A stretch of 5,972 nt of DNA from Alistipes sp. CAG:268 (lineage in GTDB: Bacteria > Bacteroidota > Bacteroidia > Bacteroidales > Rikenellaceae), in contig FR891979.1 of the NCBI GenBank assembly GCA_000434235.1, positions 1 through 5,972 of the forward strand, given 5' to 3'. The translations under genes were made by a program, and so were the position numbers. Under the pieces are notes generated by a model, which was given only the letters and a program-made list of their open reading frames with translations, searched no databases and was not told the DNA's origin. Positions 1-5,972 of the stretch are shown one piece after another; position 1 is the stretch's first letter; every line of letters starts with the position of its first letter.

Positions 1-134
1 AATCTGGTAAATTCAATTGGAGAGAGGATAAGCGGCCAACTTCTTACGTCATACCCATTTTCCAGGGATAGGCGTGGGCTGTTGCTTATTTTATCTCCAA
101 GGTATTCCAGAACCTCACTGTTAAAGTAGACATC

Positions 135-189
135 GGCACCACGCTTCTTTTTTTCACCCCAAAAAAGCGAGACTTTTCTCCGAGGTGCC
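135..189. repeat. Nested inverted repeats upstream of lipoprotein 1
   Basis: GGCACC at 135-140 can pair with GGTGCC at 184-189. Inside this pair, CGCTT at 142-146 can pair with AAGCG at 165-169, and TTTT at 148-151 with AAAA at 161-164, leaving one bulged C. The T and A runs could let the structure act as a leader hairpin or as a weak terminator for a gene off the left edge. The stems are short, so chance is possible. Confidence 0.25.
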
Positions 190-247
190 AGGGGAAAACA
201 ACGACGCCGTTCGTCCACCCGATATGGCGCAAAACCCCAGAAAACCC

Positions 248-262
248 CGGCCTTACCGGCCG
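248..262 (+). repeat. Small GC hairpin just before the lipoprotein 1 start
   Basis: CGGCC (248-252) and GGCCG (258-262) form a 5-bp all-GC stem around the loop TTACC, ending 18 nt before the ATG at 281. It follows a near-direct repeat of AAAACCCC (about 235-248). It could influence translation initiation if it lies in the mRNA leader, but a stem of this size can also be coincidental. Confidence 0.25.
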
Positions 263-280
263 CTCCAAATCCTTTACTTT

Positions 281-1186
281 ATGAAAAAACTCTATTCACT
301 GTGCATGCTGTTCTCCGTCATGGGAATCTGCAGCCACTCACTGACGTCGTGCTCGTCTGACGACGATGGAGGAGGTCCGAAAAAGACCACTCTCGAGAAC
401 GAGTTCTCGTACAACAACGAGACTACCCCGATCGGTTCGGTAGTCTATACGAAAGACGATGCAAGCGGCATCTACACGTTCTACATCTCCCCGACCGAAG
501 GCCTGATCGACCTCGACGCCATGCTTCTGGCTGACGACTACATCCTGATCGCGACAAACACGCCCACGGGTGATATCGACTTGACAGGGAAGGACAACTC
601 GCTTGTTTACAAGAACGTAAAGATTTCCTCCGAGACCGCAGCCAACGTCCAGAACAGCGCTCTCTCGCTGTTGCTGACCTCGCAGACGACGGTCAAGCTG
701 TCGCTCGATGCCGCCATGACCTCCGGCGAAACGCTGAAGGCCGAATACAACGGGCTGTGCATCTTCTACAAGAGCGAGGCCGAGCAGGGCGATGCTCTCA
801 AGATGGACAAGCCGATGTTCGGATACTGGAGAGGCCAGACCACTTCGGGAACGAACAACTATCTCCTCGGTGTCGCCAATGTGGATTTCGTAACCCAGGG
901 CACGAACATCGCCCTCAAAGAGCCCGGATATGCCATGATCCTCGACTGCTATCTCGACAGCGGCGACGAGTGGAAGACCTATCCCTCGGGCACCTTCACC
1001 GAGAGCAACAAATTCGGTGATCACACGTATTTCGACACCAACAGCTTCGTTGTCTACTTCGATGGCTCGGCCTCCACGACGATGCACGTATCGAGCGACG
1101 TAACCATCTCGCGCGAGGGCAATACCACCAAAATTTCGACCACCTTCATAGATAATGTAAGGTGTGGACCATGCCGTCACGTTTGA
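281..1186 (+). CDS. Surface lipoprotein 1, N-terminal part (gene broken by frameshift)
   Basis: This reads as a 301-residue product ending at a TGA (1184-1186) that is reached only because of a frame change. I chose the ATG at 281 over the upstream in-frame GTG at 185. It gives a proper signal peptide: a KK start, a hydrophobic core, then the lipobox LTSC with the cysteine at residue 24. The upstream extension is Arg/Pro-rich and unlike a signal sequence. SSDDDGGG follows the cysteine, an acidic stretch of the kind that marks export to the cell surface in Bacteroidetes lipoproteins. Residues 65-90 carry a YTFYxSPTxG block shared with the second lipoprotein (residues 69-94). A first beta-rich module ends with YNG (746-754), and a second runs to the break. 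The last 10 or so residues before the TGA are out-of-frame sequence. No enzymatic motif is visible. The role is probably binding or structural at the outer membrane, which is an inference. As read, the gene would give a truncated exported lipoprotein; a sequencing or assembly error is equally possible. Confidence 0.8.
   Translation: MKKLYSLCMLFSVMGICSHSLTSCSSDDDGGGPKKTTLENEFSYNNETTPIGSVVYTKDDASGIYTFYISPTEGLIDLDAMLLADDYILIATNTPTGDIDLTGKDNSLVYKNVKISSETAANVQNSALSLLLTSQTTVKLSLDAAMTSGETLKAEYNGLCIFYKSEAEQGDALKMDKPMFGYWRGQTTSGTNNYLLGVANVDFVTQGTNIALKEPGYAMILDCYLDSGDEWKTYPSGTFTESNKFGDHTYFDTNSFVVYFDGSASTTMHVSSDVTISREGNTTKISTTFIDNVRCGPCRHV
1157..1166 (+). other. Frameshift joining the two parts of lipoprotein 1
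   Basis: Upstream coding is in the frame of the ATG at 281; downstream coding resumes in the next frame from the GTG at 1164. The downstream frame has a TAA at 1158-1160, so the switch must fall at about 1157-1163. Crossing it needs either one base too many or two missing. There is no homopolymer or classic slippery heptamer here, which argues against programmed frameshifting. Restored, the protein would be about 752 residues (one base removed) or 753 (two added). The modules on both sides are of the same type, so the two halves clearly belong to one gene. Confidence 0.8.
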
Positions 1187-2540
1187 AGGCGACCTGCGCA
1201 TCGGCAACGGTACGAAGTTGCCCAAGCTCACACAGCTCATGGAGGATGTCGAGCACAAGGCAGCATACGCCGAAGGCACCTATATGGGTGACCTGTTCGG
1301 TACGGGCGGTGGTCTTACGCTCATCACGATCGATGACGAGAACCGCGAAAACAGAGTTACCCCCTACTACCAGGTTTCGCTCGGCATCTTCTGCACGAAA
1401 TGGGCCGATCCGAAAAAGGAGATGAGACTTGAGCCGGGAACTTACGAGGTCAGCACGACCTACAAGAAGGGGACGTGGATGAGCCCCAATGAGCTTGAGA
1501 TCATGGGTATGGTACTTCCGATCGGAACTTACGTCTTCTATGATGACGGCGTATCGGACAGCGGTCTGTACGGCTACTGCACGGACGGTACGATCACCAT
1601 CGCAGAGGCCGACGCCGGAAAATACAAGATCGACTACGACCTCGAAACGGTTACCGGCTACAAGGTCACCGGCTCCTACGAAGGTTCCGTAACGCTTACG
1701 GACTCGTCGGACGACAAGGAGGACGATGGATCCTCGACGCTGACCGAGGACCTGGAGCTCGATCTGAGCTACCTGACTGCTGCAAATGAACCGGCCCGCT
1801 GCTTCCCGCAGACGCAGATCTACATCGGTGGCCTGGGTTACCGTGACATCAACGATATTACCTCCTTCGTTCCGCCCGCTCCGGAGCCCTGCGGTTACCA
1901 GTTCATTGAGCTCGGTATGGCCACGGGTACCTATGTTCCGGATCCGGCCTACAACGATCCCGGCAAACTCGTCGAGGGTGACATCATCCGTCTCGACCTG
2001 CTCGTAAATCCGGGCGACGACGACAAGATCACCCCGGGAACCTACAATATCTCGCCGAACCGCTATCCGGCACAGATGTGGCCCGGTGTCTGCCTCCGCG
2101 GAGCTCAGGAGGTCGATCACATCGGTACCCGTTGGTTGTTCATCGGCAACGCAATCGGTAACGGATATCCCTCCCACATGAAGGATCCGGTATTCGTAGA
2201 GGACGGCCCGCTGAACATTCCTTCGATGAAGGGATATGCCAGCCTCTATACCGGCACCGTGACGATCGAAAAGGCTGAAGGCGGCGATAACTACTTCACC
2301 TTCATCATCGACGGCGAAGATGTTCTGCACCACAGCATCACGGGTACGTGGACCGGTCCGGTCGTACTCGGCACTACGGATACTCCGGTAGTCTCTTCGG
2401 GCAAGGAGTTCGGCTCGACGCGCGCCGAGAAGACCTCGACCGTTTCGCAGCAGACGAAGAACAGAATCCCGACTGCCAGCGAACTTAAAGGTCTGCAGCC
2501 CCTTCCGATGGAGCCGTTCGGACAGGTAAAGTTCCAGTAA
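1164..2540 (+). CDS. Surface lipoprotein 1, C-terminal part (frameshifted continuation)
   Basis: This 458-codon frame begins at a GTG immediately after the frameshift and ends at the TAA at 2538-2540. It has no signal peptide, and its first residues (VDHAVTFEGD) complete the strand motif that ends the preceding module. I therefore read it as the rest of the 281 gene and not as an independent protein. If it were started separately, the first in-frame ATG is at 1239 and the product would stay in the cytoplasm. It holds two more beta-rich modules, ending at YEG (1677-1685) and WTG (2349-2357). Between them is an acidic linker at about 1701-1735 (SSDDKEDDG). GTY turn motifs recur at 1275, 1437, 1524, 1926 and 2037. 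After the last module comes a polar tail rich in Ser, Thr, Lys and Pro ending VKFQ. No catalytic residues are recognisable. A terminator follows 19 nt after the stop codon. Confidence 0.78.
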   Translation: MDHAVTFEGDLRIGNGTKLPKLTQLMEDVEHKAAYAEGTYMGDLFGTGGGLTLITIDDENRENRVTPYYQVSLGIFCTKWADPKKEMRLEPGTYEVSTTYKKGTWMSPNELEIMGMVLPIGTYVFYDDGVSDSGLYGYCTDGTITIAEADAGKYKIDYDLETVTGYKVTGSYEGSVTLTDSSDDKEDDGSSTLTEDLELDLSYLTAANEPARCFPQTQIYIGGLGYRDINDITSFVPPAPEPCGYQFIELGMATGTYVPDPAYNDPGKLVEGDIIRLDLLVNPGDDDKITPGTYNISPNRYPAQMWPGVCLRGAQEVDHIGTRWLFIGNAIGNGYPSHMKDPVFVEDGPLNIPSMKGYASLYTGTVTIEKAEGGDNYFTFIIDGEDVLHHSITGTWTGPVVLGTTDTPVVSSGKEFGSTRAEKTSTVSQQTKNRIPTASELKGLQPLPMEPFGQVKFQ

Positions 2541-2559
2541 AGCCTTACGGATATTCACC

Positions 2560-2597
2560 AAAAGAGCGCGGGTGCACACCCGCACCCGCGCTCTTTT
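2560..2597 (+). terminator. Strong intrinsic terminator between the two lipoprotein genes
   Basis: The left arm 2560-2575 and right arm 2582-2597 are perfectly complementary over 16 bp, with a 6-nt loop (ACACCC). The stem core is GC-rich (GAGCGCGGGTGC). Its outer end is AAAA paired with TTTT, so the right arm supplies the T run on the + strand, and the mirror image could also terminate - strand transcripts. It lies 19 nt after the stop of lipoprotein 1 and only 22 nt before the ATG of lipoprotein 2. It should end most transcription of the upstream gene. Whether it also attenuates or stabilises the message for the next gene cannot be told from the sequence. Confidence 0.9.
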
Positions 2598-2619
2598 CTC
2601 ATCAATAAATTTTAGACCT

Positions 2620-4485
2620 ATGAAAACGAGCTATTGGTCGAGACTACGCGTCTTGACATGGGCAGTTTTGTTCGCAGCCGGAAGCCTTGCTTCCTGCTCC
2701 GACGACGATGACAAGGGCGGACCTACCCCCCCGCCGGTTCAACTGGTAGACCAGATCGAATACGACGGAGGCACCCCCATCGACATCAAGTCGGCCATCT
2801 TCGAGATCGAGGACACCGATCTCTACACGTTCTACCTCTCCCCGACGGCAGGCATTGCCGACATGGACGGCATGAGCGAAGCCAACGACTACCTGCGTGT
2901 CATGGTCCGCAACCCGAAAGGAACGGTCAATACGGAATCCGACACGTTCGAAATCTCCTACAAAGACATTTCGGTAAAGGAGGCTACGATGAAGGATGTG
3001 AAATCGGTCAAGCTCTCGGCCGACTACCTCAGCGAAACGTCGCGTCTGAACCTCTATGTCGAGGTAGAGATGGAATCGGGCAAAACGCTGTTGGCTCGTT
3101 ATGAAAACACCTGCTCCGAGGCAAAACTCCCCGAGTTGAACAACCAGTACGAACTTAATGGTGAGGCCCTCGCGATCGGCAGCGTATTGAAGTGGTCCAA
3201 TGCAGCGACCGGTGCCACGACCTATTACTTCTACAACGAGGCCGATGTCACGGAACCGCAGGACGGTCTGAACGGACTGACGGTGACGCTGGCAGCCGAG
3301 ACTACGGAGACAACGTTCGATCTCTCGACGGTAGATCCCGCACAGGTTTCGGTCAAGTACGGTGCCTTCCAGAACACCGAGAACACGACGGGTTCGCTGA
3401 CCATCGAGGTCAAGAACAACGTACTGACCCTCGCAATCGACGCAGAGGAGGGTGACAACCACCTGCGCGCCGCCTACTCGGGCGCCTTTACGTTCGGATT
3501 CGAAAGCCAGAACTACATCAAGGTAACCAAGGGTGAAACTCCCGAAGAGGCCGCTCTTGCCAAGGTATTTGTCTACAAGAAAGGATCCACCAATATTCTG
3601 ACATTCGGCATGGTAGATGCAGAAGCACCTGCCAATCTCATGGAGGGGAACTATGCAGCATCAATAAGTCTGACGGAGACCCAGCTCAAAGAATGTTCAA
3701 TAGATCTGTCGGAAAAAGATCCTATTTTCCAAAAGCCTCTTGCCCAAATTCAAATTTTCGACTATTTAGAATATCGAATCTGGGACAACAGCACATATGC
3801 AGAGGTGAACGGAACGCTTACAACCCGCCAGGAGGGTAATACGACCTATCTGAAACTCGTTGTCGAATACAAGGATGGAGTAACACTTGAGAGCGAATGG
3901 AGCGGAGTACTGACAACCACGTCTGAAGAGACAGACATGACTCCCGTCAAACCGTTCCACCCGCACATCACCATCACTAAAGAGGACGGCTCTCCGACCG
4001 ACCTTGATTGGGATATTACGGAACTGCAAATGCGCCATGATCCCAACTATTCTGACATGGGCGAAACTTCCCCGTCGTACATATTCTACTTTGTTAATGC
4101 CAACACGGAGCAAAATGGTGGAGTCGACAATACGACTGGCACCCCGGTTCTGATTATTCCGGATCAGGAAACATCCTACAACATCCCGAATCTGAAAGAA
4201 ACCGGAGATACTTTCAAATGGAGTTTCCAGTTCAACAACCGCAATCTCAGCTTATACTCCCTCGGATATGGGTATAACTCATGGATGAAAAGATGCCCAG
4301 AGGAAGGCTCCATTCAGATCGAGAAGGTGGATAAGAACTGGAAGATTACCTTCCGGTTTAAAGACTTGATCGACAAAGGCTTCGCCAAAGAAGGTACATC
4401 CAATACACTTGTCGTAGAGTGGGAAGGCCCCGCCACGAAGTACTCGGGGACGAAACCCAACGACCTCACGGACGAAGACTATTAA
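2620..4485 (+). CDS. Surface lipoprotein 2, paralog of lipoprotein 1
   Basis: This complete 621-residue lipoprotein starts at the ATG at 2620. That start places a basic region and hydrophobic core (residues 8-22) before the lipobox LASC, with the cysteine at residue 26. The in-frame GTG at 2572 would start inside the terminator hairpin and is rejected. SDDDDKGG after the cysteine suggests export to the outer surface, and a Pro-rich spacer (PTPPP) follows. Residues 69-94 match lipoprotein 1 residues 65-90 at 14 of 26 positions by hand alignment. Four beta-rich modules can be seen, each closing with a strand ending in an aromatic residue: RYEN (3097-3108), YSG (3475-3483), WSG (3898-3906) and WEG (4420-4428). 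No enzyme motif is recognised; a binding or adhesion role is inferred. The leader AATAAATTTTAGACCT has no Shine-Dalgarno motif, as is usual in Bacteroidetes. From about 3480 the GC content falls and codons become AT-rich, unlike the first half. Confidence 0.9.
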   Translation: MKTSYWSRLRVLTWAVLFAAGSLASCSDDDDKGGPTPPPVQLVDQIEYDGGTPIDIKSAIFEIEDTDLYTFYLSPTAGIADMDGMSEANDYLRVMVRNPKGTVNTESDTFEISYKDISVKEATMKDVKSVKLSADYLSETSRLNLYVEVEMESGKTLLARYENTCSEAKLPELNNQYELNGEALAIGSVLKWSNAATGATTYYFYNEADVTEPQDGLNGLTVTLAAETTETTFDLSTVDPAQVSVKYGAFQNTENTTGSLTIEVKNNVLTLAIDAEEGDNHLRAAYSGAFTFGFESQNYIKVTKGETPEEAALAKVFVYKKGSTNILTFGMVDAEAPANLMEGNYAASISLTETQLKECSIDLSEKDPIFQKPLAQIQIFDYLEYRIWDNSTYAEVNGTLTTRQEGNTTYLKLVVEYKDGVTLESEWSGVLTTTSEETDMTPVKPFHPHITITKEDGSPTDLDWDITELQMRHDPNYSDMGETSPSYIFYFVNANTEQNGGVDNTTGTPVLIIPDQETSYNIPNLKETGDTFKWSFQFNNRNLSLYSLGYGYNSWMKRCPEEGSIQIEKVDKNWKITFRFKDLIDKGFAKEGTSNTLVVEWEGPATKYSGTKPNDLTDEDY

Positions 4486-4490
4486 TCGCT

Positions 4491-4518
4491 GAATCGGTAG
4501 GCTGACGGCCACCGAATC
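4491..4518 (+). repeat. Imperfect hairpin just after the lipoprotein 2 stop codon
   Basis: GAATCGGT at 4491-4498 pairs with ACCGAATC at 4511-4518 with one A-A mismatch, starting 5 nt after the TAA. There is no T run, so it is not a classic terminator by itself; it may support 3'-end stability together with the next hairpin. The 9-mer CTGAATCGG at 4489-4497 recurs directly at 4521-4529. Confidence 0.35.
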
Positions 4519-4525
4519 CTCTGAA

Positions 4526-4560
4526 TCGGGCCCGGTAACAGGGCGTAATACCGGGCCCGA
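4526..4560 (+). terminator. GC-rich hairpin, possible terminator after lipoprotein 2
   Basis: TCGGGCCCGGTA (4526-4537) and TACCGGGCCCGA (4549-4560) form a perfect 12-bp stem with an 11-nt loop. The stem is strong, but no T run follows directly; only a TTTT occurs, about 10 nt later (4570-4573). It may be a weak or Rho-assisted terminator, or a 3' stabilising structure. Together with the upstream hairpin it suggests that the SusC-like gene is mainly transcribed from its own promoter. Confidence 0.55.
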
Positions 4561-4647
4561 AACGGGGGATTTTGGCCCACTCACCCGAGGACCGACCGCC
4601 ACCGACTGATTCCCGGCACACATATTCGTGTAAAACTCAAATTTTTT

Positions 4648-5972
4648 ATGGTAAGAAAACTCCTCATTACACTAACGGTTATGCTGGGCGCCTGCCTCTC
4701 GGCCTTTGCGCAGCAGCTCCAGGTAACCGGAACGGTCAAGGACCACACCGGAAATCCGGTTGCAGGTGCCACCATCCTGGTCGAAGGATCGACCACGGGT
4801 ACGACCTCGAACGCTGATGGCAGCTACTCTATCACGGCTCCCTCGGATGCCACTCTCCTCGTCTCTTTCATCGGCTATCAACCGCAGCAGATCGCTGTAG
4901 CCGGCAAATCCAGAATCGACATCACCCTCAAGGAGGACACCCAGTCCATCGACGACGTCATCGTCGTCGCATTCGGTACGGCCAAGAAAGAGGCCTTTAC
5001 CGGATCGGCTACCGTGATCAAATCGGACGACATCGCCAAATCGCAACAGTCGAACGTTGCCCAGGCGCTGGCCGGTAAGGTCGCCGGTGTGCAGCTGACG
5101 AACTCGTCGGGCCAGCCCGGTGCTGCCCCCGACATCCGCATCCGCGGTTTCAGTTCGCTCAACGCAGGCAACAGCCCGTTGTGGATCGTGGACGGCATGC
5201 CCTACTCGGGAGACCTGAACAACCTCAACCCGAACGACATCGAGTCGATGACCGTGCTCAAGGACGCCGCCTCGAATGCACTTTACGGTGCCCGCGGTGC
5301 CAACGGCGTCGTGATGATCACGACCAAGAAGGCCAAGTCGAAGGACGCCATCATCACGGTCGATGCCAAATGGGGAGTAAACTCGCGCGCCGTTAAGGAC
5401 TACGAGTATATCACCAATCCCGCGCAGTTCTATGAAACGCACTACAATGCCCTGAAGAACTATTACCTCGACTCGGGCATGAGCACCATGGAAGCGCACC
5501 TGAAGGCCAACCAGAACCTCACCGGCTCGGCCAACGACGGCGGTCTGGGCTACATGGTCTACACCGTTCCCGAAGGACAGGAGTTCATCGGCATCAACGG
5601 CAAGGTCAATCCGCAGGCGACGCTCGGACGCCGCCTCGTATACGAAGGCCAGGAATACTACGTACGCCCCGACGACTGGACCGACGCCGCATTCCGCACG
5701 TCGCTGCGTCAGGAGTACAACATCAGCATAGCCGGATCGGGTGACAAAACTTCGGTCTATGCTTCGTTCGGATACCTCAACAACGAAGGTATCGCCTACA
5801 ATTCGGACATGGATCGCTTCACGACCCGTCTGAAACTCGACTACCAGGCAAAAGACTGGCTCAAGATGGGAGCCAACGCCACCTACGCCCGCTTCCACTA
5901 CAATCAGATCGACGACGACGGTTCGAGCGGCAGCTCGGGCAACGTCTTCGCCTACACGATGACCATCGGCCC
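4648..5972 (+). CDS. SusC/RagA-family TonB-dependent outer-membrane transporter (5' part)
   Basis: The 441 residues present are the N-terminal part of a protein that in this family is usually about 1000 residues; it runs off the right edge. These transporters import oligosaccharides, peptides or similar nutrients across the outer membrane, powered by TonB, usually with a SusD lipoprotein encoded next. The start at 4648 gives a signal peptide (VRKLLITLTVMLGA core) with likely cleavage after AFA at residue 21. A carboxypeptidase-regulatory-like beta domain follows (about 25-94; VTGTVKD, then DGSYSI and SFIGY). The TonB box region is DDVIVVAFGTAKK (102-114). The plug spans about 118-233, with IRIRGFSSL (163-171), the SusC signature PLWIVDGMP (177-185), NPNDIESMTVLKDA (194-207) and LYGARGANGVVMITT (212-226). 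The first barrel strands begin near residue 348. There is no STN domain before the regulatory domain, so direct signalling to an anti-sigma factor is unlikely. The substrate cannot be inferred. The leader is AT-rich (AAACTCAAATTTTTT) with no Shine-Dalgarno motif. Confidence 0.96.
   Translation, partial: MVRKLLITLTVMLGACLSAFAQQLQVTGTVKDHTGNPVAGATILVEGSTTGTTSNADGSYSITAPSDATLLVSFIGYQPQQIAVAGKSRIDITLKEDTQSIDDVIVVAFGTAKKEAFTGSATVIKSDDIAKSQQSNVAQALAGKVAGVQLTNSSGQPGAAPDIRIRGFSSLNAGNSPLWIVDGMPYSGDLNNLNPNDIESMTVLKDAASNALYGARGANGVVMITTKKAKSKDAIITVDAKWGVNSRAVKDYEYITNPAQFYETHYNALKNYYLDSGMSTMEAHLKANQNLTGSANDGGLGYMVYTVPEGQEFIGINGKVNPQATLGRRLVYEGQEYYVRPDDWTDAAFRTSLRQEYNISIAGSGDKTSVYASFGYLNNEGIAYNSDMDRFTTRLKLDYQAKDWLKMGANATYARFHYNQIDDDGSSGSSGNVFAYTMTIG

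Larger units (their letters stand above)
1..280. other. Left-edge intergenic region without a supportable gene
   Basis: This stretch is less GC-rich than the coding sequence to its right; 1-60 is 24/60 G+C by hand count. A short + frame is open from the left edge to a TAG at 127-129, and a - strand frame is also open from the left edge through much of the region. Neither has a recognisable motif, and the - frame uses codons (ATA, AGA, CTA, AGT) that are scarce in the neighbouring genes. I therefore do not call either a gene, although one could be the tail of a gene lying outside the window. No clear Bacteroidetes promoter pair (TTTG at -33, TAnnTTTG at -7) is visible. The promoter for the downstream lipoprotein presumably lies here but cannot be placed. 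Confidence 0.6.

Noticed and set aside
87..94. TATTTTAT as a -7 element for lipoprotein 1
   Set aside because: It misses the end of the TAnnTTTG consensus and has no TTTG-like element at the correct distance upstream.
185..280. N-terminal extension of lipoprotein 1 from the GTG at 185
   Set aside because: The 32 added residues are Arg/Pro-rich and would bury the signal peptide; the ATG at 281 gives a normal lipoprotein signal.
1150..1170. Programmed ribosomal frameshift in lipoprotein 1
   Set aside because: There is no slippery heptamer, no internal Shine-Dalgarno motif and no obvious downstream pseudoknot. A mutation or sequence error is simpler.
338..1279. Long open frame of 313 codons on the - strand opposite lipoprotein 1
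   Set aside because: It lies antisense to a clear lipoprotein, has an Arg/Val-rich low-quality translation, and crosses the frameshift without effect. It is a by-product of GC-rich codon use.
1146..2585. Long open frame of 479 codons on the - strand
   Set aside because: It is antisense to the C-terminal part of lipoprotein 1 and starts within the terminator hairpin. The translation has no domain, signal peptide or hydrophobic pattern.
4570..4630. Bacteroidetes promoter before the SusC-like gene (TTTG at 4571, TATTCGTG at 4622)
   Set aside because: The spacing between the two elements is far too long, and the -7 candidate matches only four of the six fixed positions.
4672..5898. Open frame of 408 codons on the - strand
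   Set aside because: It is antisense to an unmistakable SusC/RagA transporter whose motifs are all in the + frame.
1..5972. CRISPR array, tRNA, rRNA or insertion sequence
   Set aside because: I saw no regularly spaced identical repeats, no cloverleaf or rRNA-like sequence, and no transposase motif or terminal inverted repeats.

Overview
The window looks like a chromosomal segment of a gut-type Bacteroidales bacterium. The evidence is two surface-type lipoproteins with acidic residues right after the lipobox cysteine, the start of a SusC/RagA-type TonB-dependent transporter, and AT-rich leaders without Shine-Dalgarno motifs. The GC-rich coding sequence (67% in one hand-counted stretch, 3241-3300) fits Alistipes or a relative better than Bacteroides; the genus is an inference. 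All supported genes are on the + strand.

Layout: (1) 1-280 is lower-GC non-coding sequence with small hairpins and no gene I can defend. (2) 281-2540 is one large lipoprotein gene, as sequenced broken by a single frameshift at about 1157-1163. Its N-terminal part runs 281-1186, and its C-terminal part runs in the next frame to 2540. (3) 2560-2597 is a perfect 16-bp hairpin with a T run, a textbook intrinsic terminator shape. (4) 2620-4485 is a second complete lipoprotein of 621 residues, paralogous to the first. (5) 4486-4647 is an intergenic stretch with two hairpins. (6) 4648-5972 is the first 441 residues of a SusC-like outer-membrane transporter that runs off the right edge.

Both lipoproteins have a similar N-terminal module and then repeated beta-rich modules, each ending in an aromatic-x-Gly strand motif. 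I recognise no catalytic motif in them. They probably act at the cell surface as binding, adhesion or accessory proteins, and may serve the nutrient uptake system that begins with the SusC homolog. That link rests on proximity only, since terminator-like hairpins separate all three genes. A SusD partner would be expected just beyond the right edge.

The points most worth a second look are the frameshift (the internal repeat pattern hints that two bases are missing), the strong terminator only 22 nt before the second lipoprotein's start codon, and a marked drop in GC partway through that gene. I see no evidence of a wholly new type of system here. The lipoprotein pair is the least characterised content.
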